A stretch of 64,000 nucleotides of DNA from Hydrangea macrophylla. Its lineage: Eukaryota > Streptophyta > Magnoliopsida > Cornales > Hydrangeaceae. This document shows positions 11,442 through 22,359 of this stretch, in pieces; position 1 is the first letter of the stretch, and every line of letters begins with the position of its first letter. A program made the translations under genes and the position numbers. The notes beneath the pieces are model-generated. The model was given only the letters and a program-made list of their open reading frames with translations. It made no database searches and had not been told where the DNA came from. Location of the stretch: contig CM066994.1 in the NCBI GenBank assembly GCA_033977485.1, forward strand, positions 86,770,371 to 86,834,370. Reading direction: 5' to 3'.

Positions 11442-13081
11442 CAGTGCCGGTCCTGACTTTTAGGGGGCCCTACGCGAACTTCTAAAATGGGGCCCTCTAC
11501 AAATTTTTCGTATAAGATAATAAGAAAAATGACATTACTAAAGCAAAACTTATTTACAAAAGAAAGTGACTTATATTAACAAGTAAAACTAACTTACATC
11601 AAATAATAGTATTACTTAAATATTGCCCTTCGTGCATTTTTAGCTGCAAAATCACCAATTACACTTGTATAATCAATTTCCTTCACCATATCTCTTTCAA
11701 TAGATAACGTAGCTAACCTGTTTAGTCTTTCTTGTGACATAGTCGATCGAAGATAAGACTTGATTAACTTCAACTTTGTAAAGCTTCTTTCTGCCGAGGC
11801 AACTGTAACTGGAATAGTCAATAAAATTCTGTAAGCAATCCATGCATTTGGGAAACAACCATTCATCTCTTGCATATGATTCAACACCTCAATTGGCTTC
11901 TTTGTTTCTTTTGGTAAAATAGTTCTCAAAACTTTTAATTCTGAAAAAAAATCTATCCCATCAACATCATAATTATCATGCTTCAAAAAAGCTTCAAGGT
12001 TGGCACAACAACTGTTCAAACTCTCATCATCAATAGATTGCAACTTCTTCAAGTCGAACAAAAACCCAAAAGTCTCCCCATATAATTGAAATTGTTCAAA
12101 TCTACTATTGAGGGATGAAAGAGCTTGATCCACTACATAAATAAAGTAGTTAACTCTAAAAGATTCTTCAGCCGACTGTGTCACATCTTCAATTATGCCC
12201 TCATCAAATTGTCTTTTTCTGTGAATGATGCGCTTCTCACGAAATACAGGTTCAATTCCCATAGTATTTGCAATTTCCTTAGCTTCAACCATGGCCTCCA
12301 CAAATCCAGACTCTCTATATTTTTCAAAAAATGAAATAAGTCCTTTCAATTGATTTGTTGCAACATCAATATCTATATTTTCAGTTTGAAGGGTTTTACT
12401 TACAGCATTAATAACAAACAAAAGATTGTGCCAAATAACCATGCCACATAAGAACTCAAAATTCTCAATCTCATACGTTGCTAAACATTTAGCTTCACTC
12501 TTTGTCTTAGCATCCTCCCTGCTATTTGCCAAGTCAATCAAAGCATCTCTTATTTGTGGAGCTTGGTATCTTATTGCTTTAAGACATTCAACACGACTTT
12601 CCCAACGTGTTTGTGACAATGGCTTAACTGTGAGGTCTTTCACATGATGTTTCAAAACATCCCACCTCTTTGTAGAAGATGCAAACATTGTATATATACG
12701 TTGCACTACTCCAAAAAAAGATTCAGCTTTAGTACAAGAGTTGGCCATATCACAAAGTGTAAGGTTAAGGCTATGACAACCACATGGTGTGTAGAATGCT
12801 CTAGGATTCACTTCAAGTAGTCTTTTTTGTACGCCTTTGTTTTTCCCTTTCATGTTAGACCCATTGTCATATCCTTGCCCTCTTATGTCACCAATATCAA
12901 GCTTAAGAGAGATCAAGACATCTTTAAGTACATTAAAAAGTCCAAGCCCCGAGGTATCATCCACTTTCAAAAATTGTATAAAAAATTCTTTCACCTTAAT
13001 TGGACTTGTTGAAACATCCACACATCGTAGTACAAGAGTCATCTGTTCTACATGGACTTGTTGAAAAATACTTGTTGAAAC
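11442..13081 (-). mobile_element. 5'-truncated hAT transposon inside the solo LTR
   Basis: The end at 11442 begins CAGTGCCGGTCCTGAC followed by GGGGGCCC, a typical plant hAT terminus. The LTR sequence flanking it, aGTTTCTT (11434-11441), recurs as tGTTTCTT at 13082-13089, consistent with an 8-bp duplication with one mismatch. The other end lacks any matching CAGTGCCGG terminus and cuts into the transposase coding region, so the transposase-5' portion is missing. Confidence 0.75.
11612..13042 (-). pseudogene. hAT transposase (ZMYM1/TTF-type), N-terminally truncated
   Basis: 476 codons, open from ATG at 13042, and the frame stays open upstream to the element junction. hAT transposases are RNase H-fold DNA cut-and-paste enzymes. 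Visible landmarks are [10 protein letters not shown] around residues 56-64 (second catalytic Asp at 59), a CGCH/SLNL segment at 87-94 typical of the insertion domain, a TRWESR motif, and the C-terminal hATC dimerisation region starting SAERSF near 416, with the catalytic Glu at about 418. The zinc finger and first catalytic Asp, which lie upstream of the 'LVLRCVD' segment in the family, are absent. Full-length relatives are usually 600-800 residues. No internal stop is present despite truncation. It cannot be active as it stands; 'pseudogene' is an inference from the missing catalytic residue. Confidence 0.85.
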
Positions 13082-13194
13082 TGTTTCTTAGTGATTCGCA
13101 TGTTTCTTTGCAAATTAATGTAATTGGACACTTGTAGCATTGTTACACGTGTCCTAATCCACACGAGGTGGGTTGGGGTGTGACAAAAATCCTG

Positions 13195-13870
13195 AGAAAA
13201 AAAACTAAAATTTTTTTTCATGAATATAACAAAAATATATTCGTTTTCTAAAATTGGCACCATCGGTGAATATATCTTGAAAAGAATACATGAAATAAAA
13301 AAATACACAAAAAGTCCAAAAAATGATAAAATTTCTATTTGCAGACAGTAAAAAAATCACAAAATGAGGCTGCGAATTACCTGTTTTTTATAAAAATTTC
13401 AAGTCCAAAACGTAGTTCTCAAAAATAAAAAATAAAAAAAACATAAAATAAAAAAAATTCCAAATAGCCCAAGAATTTTTTAAAATTGTTGTCATTATGT
13501 AGACAGATATTAGATAATATTAACTGTTTGCAGATAAATAAAATCTCATATATGATTATGCAATTTGTCTTTTTTTGTACATTTTCAAGTTCGATGCGTA
13601 GATCTTGAAGAATTACATACAAAAATAAAAATCATCCAAAAGGGCCAAAACATGAGGAAATTATAGCTATTTAACTGATCAATATTATATGTCAGTAAAC
13701 AGATGTCATCTATTTTGACTGATAAAAATGAAAAACAAGATTCCAAATTACTCCTACTATTTTTTGTACAATTTTCGAGTCCAATGCGTAGATCTCGAAC
13801 AAATACATGAAAATAATAAATATATAAATAAGTAAAATTACACCCAAAAAGCCTAAAAACAAATAAGTTG
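13195..13870. repeat. Degenerate tandem repeat with period near 187 bp
   Basis: A block containing 'ttcaagtccaatgcgtag' followed by a stretch like 'atcttgaagaattacata' and 'ccaaaagggccaaaa' recurs at about 13270-13325, 13396-13470, 13580-13650 and 13770-13860, roughly 187 bp apart. Copies are AT-rich and diverged. It resembles a small satellite-like array; I cannot assign it to a known family. Confidence 0.55.
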
Positions 13871-14160
13871 TGATTGTCTAAAGTTTGACAAATAATATTA
13901 TGTTAGTCATTTTTTGGTCAAGTAGTAAAAATGTCCAGAAAAAAAGTGGCGAGGGGCTATTATTGAATACCAAAAGTAGCGAGGAACTTATTGACAAAAT
14001 GCCAAATCGTGGGTTTTTCACTAACCCCTCCTACGTACGTTGGTCTCTGACCAAATTTTATTAATTTTTTTAAAATTTTTTTTATATAAATTCCCCCTGT
14101 TTTTATACATTGCCAAACAAGCGCTACCTATGATGAACTCAATGCGCCGCTTAAACACTT
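13871..14160. other. No recognisable feature
   Basis: AT-rich spacer with 'agtggcgaggggctat' and 'agtagcgaggaacttat' as a short diverged repeat near 13945-13990. Nothing else supported. Confidence 0.4.
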
Positions 14161-14162
14161 AA

Positions 14163-14241
14163 ACCACACATGACCACAAACGTGAGACATGTATGTATGG
14201 TGCCACACATGACCAAAAACGTGAGACATTTATCCATGGTG
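14163..14241. repeat. 39-bp tandem duplication
   Basis: Two units starting 'ccacacatgaccacaaacg' (14163) and 'ccacacatgaccaaaaacg' (14202), with a few mismatches. Followed by (GA)n at about 14264-14289. Confidence 0.85.
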
Positions 14242-14289
14242 TCTGACTCCGAGTTTGGTGATGGAGAGAGAGAGAGAGAGAGAGAGAGG

Positions 14290-16050
14290 TCTCTTCTCCA
14301 CTCAGCCGATTCGCCGCATGAATTGCAAAGTCAAACCCAAGTCTCCCACGGGAATTGCAAAAGCAATATAATGTTAAATAGGCAACGACCACACATCCAT
14401 TTTGTCACATAACAAACATTCAAGTGGGTTAATCGAACATGCAACTTGCATAAATACAAAGTGTGTATATATATATATGATCTGTTTGTTTATACACACA
14501 CAAATACACGTTTCTGTTAATGGGATGCGGAAAAAAGCACTCCCAATAAAAGTAGATTGCAATTGACCAGCGCACCCAGAAATGGCCTTATGGTCCTCCT
14601 TTTGCCCCACTCTAATACACGCTATTGTTGACCTTCTTACACTCTAATGTCGATCAAGTATTAAAGGTTCTTGATCGTCAATATGTCGAAATGAATACTA
14701 CTCCATATATATTGTGCTGTGTATATTAAAATTGCCAATTTATGCCATCATTCCATAATTTCTTCTTCTGTCATATCAAGACTTAATAGAGACTAATCTC
14801 CAACTATTAACGCTAGTAGGGATCCACTCACTCTGTGAGTTGAGAGAAAAAAAAAATGAAAGAATAAAGAAATTTGAGAGGGTTTTTTTTTATTTTTTAT
14901 TATTTTAATAGCTTTTTGAGTAGTTTTTGGCGGTTTTTTTTTTTTTTGGGGCAGTTTTTGATTGATTTTGATTTGATAATTTATATGACAAATTAGTACC
15001 ATTTTATTTATATTTTCGTATTAAAACATACTTGGTTTAATTCTAAATGTATAAGGTGTAGGAAAAATGTAGTTGGTACCCCACCCTTTCTCATTATAAT
15101 GGTATAGATTATTATGCCAAAAACACACGTCTAGCAATTTAGTTTCTAATTAATTAGTGCTCGATTGGTAATGGTGTCATTTTTGCTTTTCTGTTTATGA
15201 TTTTTAATTTTCGGAAAAAAGTGCAAACGAGTTTTGATACTAAATCTTCTTTTTCCCTTCAATGTCATACGTGTTGGACTAAACACATGCATTTTCTGTT
15301 TTAGCTTTTACAATACAAAAATCAGAAACTGGAGTCTATTTTTAAAACGTTCCCAAAAATATTACCATATATATGGAGCCCTAAGTTAACTCTTTAAAAA
15401 AACAAAAAACAAAAAGCAAAAAAAACAAAATGCACAAGTGTAAGTCATAGGAAAAATTCCATCCTCAATAACCTCTTTCGTCACCATCATTTGATCCATT
15501 ATAGTTCTCTCTCTAGTTCGTTAAAGACTTCCATGTTCGTTTTCTACCACAAAATTCCAGTAAGATGATGCAATATATATCTACACTCTTCCTTTTTTTG
15601 TTTTTTTCTTAAAGTATAGCCAGCATAAAGGTTGAGAAATGTTGCTTGGCACAAAAAAGTTCTCTAAATTATTTGAATCTCTGTTTTACTTCTAGGGACT
15701 ATTATTACAGTTAAGGAACAAAGTGGATACTTGATAACATCCAAGCCAATAAAACTTTTAATTTCTTTATGGGTGTTTCTATTCTTATTTTATTTATAAA
15801 GAAAACGAAAATGAGTTTTTTATTTTTTTTGTATATAAACAAAATTAAGTTAACTACTTTCTCCAACTTCTTTCAAATTCTAATTTCATGTTTGTCTTTT
15901 AACTTCCAAATTCTAATTGCTTGTTCCCTCCGTTTTTCTTCCCAGATTTCTAGTTGAAATGAAGCTAGAAAAAGTTGAAGCCCTTTTTTCCTTTCACATT
16001 GTAAATGACAGATAGTTTCAACTTTGGTGCCATATATATATATAGAGAGA
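14290..16050. other. Gene-free stretch
   Basis: AT-rich DNA with (TA)n at about 14467-14480, poly(T) at 14935-14948 and several homopolymers. ORFs are short and low complexity. No RNA gene or element ends recognised. Confidence 0.5.
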
Positions 16051-16200
16051 GTCAGGCTCTAAAGCGCACTGGGTATGCGTATTGGGTTTGTATGCCTAAA
16101 AAAATAGCGGGCTAACGGGGTGACGGGTTATTGGGGCGATCCTTGATTTTTTTAAGCAAAAAAACCAAGTGCGAAAATCCAATGCGCTTTAGAGCCCGAC
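16051..16200. mobile_element. Short MITE (about 150 bp)
   Basis: Inverted ends 'gtcaggctctaaagcgcact' at the left and, on the opposite strand, 'gtcgggctctaaagcgcatt' at the right match at 18 of 20 positions. The centre is non-coding. Both flanks are TATA-rich, so a target duplication cannot be fixed. Confidence 0.75.
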
Positions 16201-16360
16201 ATATACATAGTCCTTCTACATTGGTGTCATTTATATATACACACATATGTTTTCATATTAGTGTCACTCCTCTTTTGATAATTAACATGAATACATGATT
16301 AAAAGTACAAACATCGAGTGAGGAAACAACATATATTGGAATGTGCCAATTCATTCAACA

Positions 16361-16573
16361 CAGTGTGGGTCTTGAGTTTTGGAGGGCCCTAATGGGCCTT
16401 AAGGTTATACAATGATTTGGGGACAATGTCTTTAAAGTGAATTTTTTTGGATCTACTTAAACATAATTATATGTAAAATTGATTTTTTGTCACATTTGCA
16501 ATTGGAATTGGCGATCCTTTGGAGGTGAGAGTCCCAAGCGGTTGCTTACTTTCTTTCCCTACGAGCGGCCCTA
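16361..16573. mobile_element. hAT-type MITE with perfect 8-bp duplication
   Basis: A perfect 8-bp direct repeat ATTCAACA lies at 16353-16360 and 16574-16581. The enclosed 213 bp begin CAGTGTGGGTCTTGAG and, on the other strand, TAGGGCCGCTCGTAG, loosely matched inverted ends of the CAGGGCCGGC hAT style. It has no coding capacity. Confidence 0.75.
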
Positions 16574-16663
16574 ATTCAACAAGCAGGTTGGGAGTAGGTC
16601 TTCAAGACTCCAAACATAAGTCTAACAAAATTAAGCCCATTTTTAGCTTTTGAGTAATATTTA

Positions 16664-16746
16664 GGGCACTAGCAAATTTCACTAACACTTACACCCATAC
16701 TCTATCTCTCTCATAGTGGCACTGTGAGGCCCGCAGTGGATCCCAC
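16664..16746. mobile_element. Left arm of a MITE split by the copia insertion
   Basis: The sequence from 'gggcactagcaaatttca' onward is the imperfect reverse complement of 49876-49935. The two arms are now 33 kb apart. The copia composite with its CCCAC duplication sits in the loop of this foldback element. Confidence 0.75.
16742..16746. repeat. Target duplication CCCAC (left) of the copia composite
   Basis: CCCAC directly precedes the TG of the first copia LTR; the identical pentamer follows the CA of the third LTR at 49871-49875. This shows that the whole three-LTR structure derives from one insertion. Confidence 0.9.
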
Positions 16747-17260
16747 TGTAATATTTTTTATGATAAAATATAATCATACATGACAGATAATAAAATTCTA
16801 TGTCAATCAGGATCTTAAATCTTCATGGTTTCACATACCTTGATTAAGTTAATTGGCCAAGAACACATACCTTGATCCATTGCTAGTATTGTGTGCGGAA
16901 AGATACTTCTAGTGTAATCTGCAGATTGTGCTTGATTGAAAATTCGAGTTTCTCTCTCTTGCCTCTATAAACCTTAATCTGTTATATTGTGTGTGACAGT
17001 GAATGATGGAAATTCGTCTGTCAATTTTATAGGGAGAGAGAGGACCGAATTTCCTTATTAGAACTTCAATCTCTACCGTCCATCATAGTAGATATTGATT
17101 AGGAAACTAACCCATATTCCTTAACCAATTGTGACTCATCCAATTAGAGATCCCAATCAAATCTGGACTATTATATGGACCATATCAAGTAGGAAACCAA
17201 TTAATAGAATATAATTAATTCCAAAAATGAAATTAAGTTTACTATTAATTAATTCCAACA
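16747..17260 (-). repeat. Copia LTR 1 (3' LTR of copy A), 514 bp
   Basis: Runs from TGTAATATTTTTTATG to TTAATTCCAACA, with TG...CA ends. It matches LTR 2 (43640-44153) and LTR 3 (49357-49870), all 514 bp, with only a handful of substitutions by eye. It carries a TATA-like 'cctctataaacc' near 16965 on the plus strand; on the coding strand no promoter is called. Confidence 0.93.
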
Positions 17261-17275
17261 GTCTCCCACTTGGTC
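17261..17275 (-). other. Copia polypurine tract, copy A
   Basis: On the minus strand the sequence 'aagtgggagac' immediately precedes the TGTTGG start of the 3' LTR, the expected plus-strand priming site. The same occurs next to LTR 2 at 44154-44168. Confidence 0.8.
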
Positions 17276-17651
17276 CATATGATAATCCTTTCCATTATGA
17301 TCAGATTGAGGGAACATAAGGCGCGCAATAAACATTAGATTAGTCATCCTTAACGGTTTACCTTAATTAAATAAACCACGAGTGTGAGTCATGGCGGTTT
17401 TACACTAATTTAAATGGCATAATCCCTTCCATGTACTACAACACCAATGATTTATCCAACTAGGCCTATAAATTGGGTTTATTCATTAATGGTCCCATAA
17501 TGTCTTAAAAGACTATTTCTGTCATATTCATTCACATATATATGTACTCAATAATGCAAGACAGAAATTTAAAAATTCAGAAACACTTAACTGATATCAA
17601 ATGTATAATGTCAAATTATAAGCACTAGCAATCCACAATTAAATCATTCTA
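17276..17651. other. Copia 3' untranslated region, copy A
   Basis: Between the end of pol and the polypurine tract. Matches the equivalent stretch 44169-44544 of copy B; no ORF. Confidence 0.7.
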
Positions 17652-20336
17652 TTAGCTACACTCAAGACCCATTCCTTCAGCATGCTTTACAAACATCTTT
17701 GGTGATAGCCCTTTTGTGAGTGGATCTGCTATATTAACACTCGTACTAATGTGTTCGATTGACACTCTTTGTTTCAGAACTTCTTCTTTGACTGATAGGT
17801 ATTTCATCTCAATGTGCTTGGCTGCTTTAGAATACCTATCATTCTTCGAAAAGAACACTGCTGCGACATTATCACAATAAATTTTCAGCGGTCTAGAGAT
17901 TGAATCAACAACTCTAAGTCCTGAAAGAAAATTTTGCAGCCATAATCCATGATTTGTAGCTTCAAAACATCCTACGAACTCAGCTTCCATAGTAGATGAA
18001 GCAATGATACTTTGCTTAGCACTTTTCCAAGAAACCGCTCCTCCTGCGAGAAGGAACACATAACCAGAAGTGCTCTTTCTGCTATCTACACATCCTCCAA
18101 AATATGAGTCTGTATAACCAACCACCTCTAGGTGATTAGCCTTCCGAAATGTGAGCATGTTATCCTTTGTCCCTTGCAAATACCTTAACACTTTCTTTGC
18201 AGCTTTCCAATGATATAACCCCGGATTGCTTTGGTATCTTCCTAACATCCCAACAGCAAAACTAATGTCTGGTCTGGTACAAACCTGTGCATACATCAAA
18301 CTCCCTACAAGAGAAGCATAAGGAATGCCCTTCATACGTTCGTGTTCTAATTCATTTTGAGGACATTGACTTAAGCTGAACTTGTCCCCTTTTTGAATTG
18401 GAACAATAGTGGAACCACAATCCTTCATGTTAAATTTTCCAAAACTTTGTTAATGTAAGCTTTCTGAGACAATCCTAACAATCCCCGTATCCTATCCCAG
18501 AATATTTCTATCCCTATTACGAAGGATGCCTCTCCCATATCTTTCATTTCAAAGTTTTTTGAAAGAAAATCCTTGGTTTCTCGCAGTAAACCAAGGTCAC
18601 TGCTGGCTATAAGTAAGTCATCAACATATAGTACCAAAAACATAAACTTACTCCCACTGATCTTCAGGTATATACACCTATCAACGGTGTTTTCCTTAAA
18701 TCCAAAAGAAGCAATGGTATCATGGAACTTAAGATACCATTGTCGGGAAGCTTGCTTAAGTCCATATATTGACTTCTTCAACAGACAGACCATGTCTTCC
18801 TTTCCTTCCTCTATGAAGCCTTCTGGCTGTGCCATATAGACTTCCTCTTCCAAACTCCCATTCAAAAATGTCGTTTTCACATCCATCTGATGTAACTCTA
18901 AATCAAAATGAGCCACCAATGCTAAAATGATTCTTAGAGAATCCTTCTTTGAAACAGGAGAGAAGGTCTCATTGTAATCGATGCCTTCTTGCTGATTAAA
19001 TCCTTTGGCAACAAGTCTGGCTTTATGCCGTTCGATATTGCCCTTTGAATCGCGTTTTGTCTTAAAGACCCATTTACAACCGACTCTCTTATGTCCTTCT
19101 GGCAACTCGACCAACTCCCAGACTTTGTTGTAATCCATAGATTTAATCTCATCATTCATGGCATCAATCCATTTACTAGAATCATTACAGCTAATGGCTT
19201 GTGAATACGTAACCGGATCATTAATATCCCCTAAGTTATATTCAGATTCTTGCAAATACACCACATAATCGTCAGAAATAGCTGATCTCCTATTTCTTTG
19301 TGATCTTCTTAATGCTACTTCTTGTGGTACCTCTACAATCAGTTCACTGGTGATAGTCTCATCATGGGGCTGTTCAGGTTGTTCATCATTCACTTGTTGT
19401 TCGTTATTGTCAATTTCAACAACGTTAGGAACAACAGGGTCATTATGAACTCGGGGCAATGGTAATTGCACCCTGACTTCTTGAATGATAACATCCCTAA
19501 TTTCTTTATTTCCACTTTCTTCACCATTCTCAATGAATCTGGCATTTCCGGTTTCAACAATTCGTGTATTATGGCTAGGACAGTAAAACCTATACCCTTT
19601 TGATTTTTCTGGGTACCCAATAAAAAAACAAGTAATAGTTCTCGGGTCCAACTTCTTTTCTTGTGGATTATAAATTCTTGCTTCCGCTGGGCAGCCCCAA
19701 ACATGTAGGTGCCTTATATTAGGTTTCCAACCTTTCCACAGTTCAAAAGGTGTCTTTGGAACTGCCTTACTAGGAACCCTATTTAAGATATACACAGCGG
19801 TTTTAAGAGCATGCATCCACAGGGATATAGGCATATCATTGTTACTCAACATACTTCTAACCATATCCATAAGGGTACGATTGCGCCTTTCAGCTACACC
19901 ATTCTGCCAGGGTGTACCAGGCATTGTGTATTGGGTACAAATACCTAAACGCTCAAGTAGTTTAGCAAAAGGGCCAGGGTGTTGCCCTTTTTCATCATAT
20001 CTACCATAAAATTCACCACCTCTATCAGACCTAATGATTTTTACTTTTCTACCTAATTGTCTTTCAACCTCAGTTATATAAATTTCAGCAGCATTCACAG
20101 ACTGAGATTTATCGTGCAATAGATATAGGTAGCAGTAACGTGAAAAATCATCAATAAAGGTAATAAAATATTTTTCTCCACCAAAAGATGGAATATCAAA
20201 AGGTCCACATATGTCCGTATGAATTATTTCAAGGAGTTGTGTGCTTCTTGTGGCTCCTTTCTTTGTGTGTTTGGTCTGTTTGCCTTTAATACAGTCTATA
20301 CACACACCAAAATCAGTCCAATCCAGATTTGGCAAG
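17652..20336 (-). pseudogene. Ty1/copia pol (integrase, reverse transcriptase, RNase H), copy A, frameshifted
   Basis: The 3' part of a copia polyprotein, cut at 20336 by the gypsy insertion and continuing at 41506. In order: integrase with IHTDICGP, IRSDRGGEF and QNGVAERRN (the DDE residues), reverse transcriptase with QMDVKTTFLNG and YVDDLLIAS, then RNase H with GYTDS, TMEAEF and YCDN. The order integrase before reverse transcriptase defines Ty1/copia; the sequence is TNT1-94-like. The reading frame shifts near 18428, between VLENLT and MKDCGSTI, at an A/T homopolymer. Copy B has the same shift, so it predates the tandem duplication. Apart from that and the insertion, copy A is open. Residue wording in RNase H (DSY rather than the usual DSD; HIEMKY) is slightly atypical. 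Confidence 0.93.
20332..20336. repeat. Target duplication GCAAG (left) of gypsy element A
   Basis: GCAAG precedes the 5' LTR at 20337 and is repeated after the 3' LTR at 41506-41510. Copy B of the copia carries the uninterrupted site at 47219-47223, confirming the target. Confidence 0.95.
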
Positions 20337-21021
20337 TGTAATAACGTGCATTTCCATTAATTCCTAAATTACATTTTCATATTTAATTGGCAATTGCATT
20401 GTATATTTAATTTCATTGGGTATTGACTGCTTCATTTAAATTACATTTCTTATGTTCTAAATTTTTATTTCTTGATTTATTGCAAGCTAAGAATGTTGTT
20501 GGGGTTAAATTGTAATTTTACAAAAGTTAGTAATACCTGTATGAATTTCAAAATCTGTATTTCAAAACGGTGGAAAAGTTTACTCTTGATTCAAACTGTA
20601 TTTTTATGAAACCAGAAAATCATTTCCTACGTTAAAATGAAATTCCGGTATTTTTGTGGTGACCACCGCGCCCCGAAAATACCAGTTAGTGTTCAAAACT
20701 GTCCACGCTGTGTGAGCTTCCACAGATTTTGGAAGTGACTGATTTGGACATTTGCTTTATTGCCATTTATGGCAAGTAATCATTGGATATGCCTTGTTTG
20801 GGTATTGCAATTGTGTGTGTGTTAATTTAATGCCATAAGCTAAATTCCCAAACACCCTTGCTTTAACCCCTACTAGTCTAATGTTGGCTCTTCAGTTATG
20901 TGAGAGTGTATATACGTATGTAATTGTGTGTGTATTTCTGCAGCTTTGATGAATTGAGAACTAAACTCAATTTGTTGAGTAATGTTCACAGGACTTGGCC
21001 CCCAAGTTCCTACACTTGTGA

Positions 21022-21034
21022 GTTTATATATACT
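21022..21034 (+). promoter_or_regulatory. Candidate TATA box of element A 5' LTR
   Basis: The sequence 'gtttatatatactcccc' is a good plant TATA box, followed about 30 bp later by a CA-rich pyrimidine stretch (about 21049-21065) suitable for initiation. The same is present in the 3' LTR at 39269-39281. Assignment is by motif only. Confidence 0.5.
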
Positions 21035-21685
21035 CCCCTTAGCACTACTCACACACACATTTGATTCTGCACATCTTGGCAAGAAACACTGAGAGTTTAG
21101 AGAGAAACACAGTGAATTCTTCAGAATTTTTATATAGAGAGAGAAAGCTCAAGACTCCATAGCCAAAGCTTGGAGTTGATTTCTCTATTTGCCTATTCTT
21201 TCTCAACATATTCTCATCTCTTCATCTTTGTCAATCAGTGAGTATTCTAAACTCACTAAGAATGTAATTTCATATTAATTGCTGTGTAATTGTTTAATGT
21301 TGTAAATCTCCATTGATGATTGTACGTATGAAGTTCATAGCATGAAAATCATGAATTTCTAAACTCAATCAAAATTCGTTTTTAGAGATGAATATGGAAG
21401 ATCTTACATCATACATGCTATGTTTGAAGTTTTAGAGCTTAATTTATTCATATGGCAAAGTATATTGAAAATGAAGTTTTGACATGTTTTAGTTTTTCCT
21501 AAAATTAGAGAGCTATGAATCAAATGGTGCTAAATTGACTTTAGATTCTTAATCCTTGTGAAAAACCGAAAAGAATCATATGTTATATGTCCTATATACT
21601 TTAGAATTCCAAAATGGGTCATTTTGGACCCCTTAAGCTGAAACAGAGCAGTTTCTGCGAAGAAGACGAAGCCTCAGCTTCATTT

Positions 21686-21975
21686 CGCGCCACGATCGCG
21701 CGCGCGAGTATCGCGCGAGCGGCCCGCGCGAGCGATCCGCGCACGCGAGGTAGGCGTCTCCAGGCAGACGTAAGAGTTTATATATATAAAGTAAAAATTT
21801 GGCACTTCGCGCGAGCGAGGGTCGCGCGAGAACCCCTTCGCGCGAGCGATCCGCGCGCGCGACCTTGCTCTCCTCAGGCAGACAGAAAAGTTTATTAATA
21901 AAAGGAAAATGGGCATATCGCGCGAGCGGCCCGCGCGAGCGACCTTTCGCGCGAGCGGCCCGCGCGCGCGAGTTC
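21686..21975. repeat. CpG-rich CGCGCGAGCG repeat cluster in LTR A
   Basis: Three sub-blocks rich in CGCGCGAGCG and GATCCGCGCG, separated by AT-rich spacers containing 'caggcagac'. The matching block in the 3' LTR (39930-40192) is shorter by internal slippage. It is strikingly CpG-dense for this AT-rich region. The overlapping ORFs are Arg/Ala/Ser-rich by-products. Confidence 0.85.
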
Positions 21976-22266
21976 TGACAGTTTATGTTTTTGTCTGTTT
22001 TGTGTTTAAGGTCTGTTTGGTTCAACTTTTTAGTACTGTTAAGGCTCTGTTTGGGAATTTTAGTTGATCAGAACTCTATTTGGTTATGTTTGAATGATTA
22101 AAACATTGTAGTATGACTCATTAACCCCCGTACGCGTGTTGTTCCGTTATTTCAGCATTTTTGTTTTCGTTTAAGTACATACCATTCATGTGGGTCAGTG
22201 GTACATGCATAGGGGTATCAGTCTGGGTGGAAAAGAGTAATGGTAGTGTGGAAAGAGTATGAGTTT

Positions 22267-22316
22267 GTGGTTGTGGTCGTGGTTGTGGTTGTGGTTGTGG
22301 TTGTGGTTGTGGTTGA
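22267..22316. repeat. (GTGGTT)n microsatellite in LTR A
   Basis: About eight units, against about five in the 3' LTR (40486-40523), so copy number changed after insertion. Long Val or Thr/Gln-Pro runs in overlapping ORFs come from this tract. Confidence 0.9.
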
Positions 22317-22359
22317 GCTTGTGGAGAGGGTATCTTTGAAATGCGACGGTGGCAAATAT

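Larger units (their letters stand above)
9084..13185. mobile_element. Solo LTR of the element-B gypsy family, interrupted by a hAT copy
   Basis: Begins TGTAACACCCGTACCCGG and ends GGGTTGGGGTGTGACA, the same ends as the LTRs at 26352 and 33562. A perfect 5-bp duplication AAAAT flanks it (9079-9083 and 13186-13190). No primer site follows the right end and no internal region or second LTR is present, so this is a solo LTR left by LTR-LTR recombination. Without the hAT insertion (11442-13081) it is about 2.46 kb. It is visibly diverged from element B's LTRs, so it is older than element B. It belongs to the plus-strand orientation of the family. Confidence 0.92.

Noticed and set aside
9084..13185. 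Full-length gypsy element at this site
   Set aside because: No primer site, gag/pol or second LTR, and AAAAT duplication flanks a single LTR; it is a solo LTR.
18573..18839. Plus-strand ORFs opposite copia pol (also 42031-42698 and 47744-48411)
   Set aside because: Antisense shadows of reverse transcriptase and gag; they recur only because the copia is duplicated.
21614..22025. Arg/Ala-rich ORFs in LTR A
   Set aside because: Produced by the CGCGCGAGCG repeats; the reading frames change between the two LTRs.
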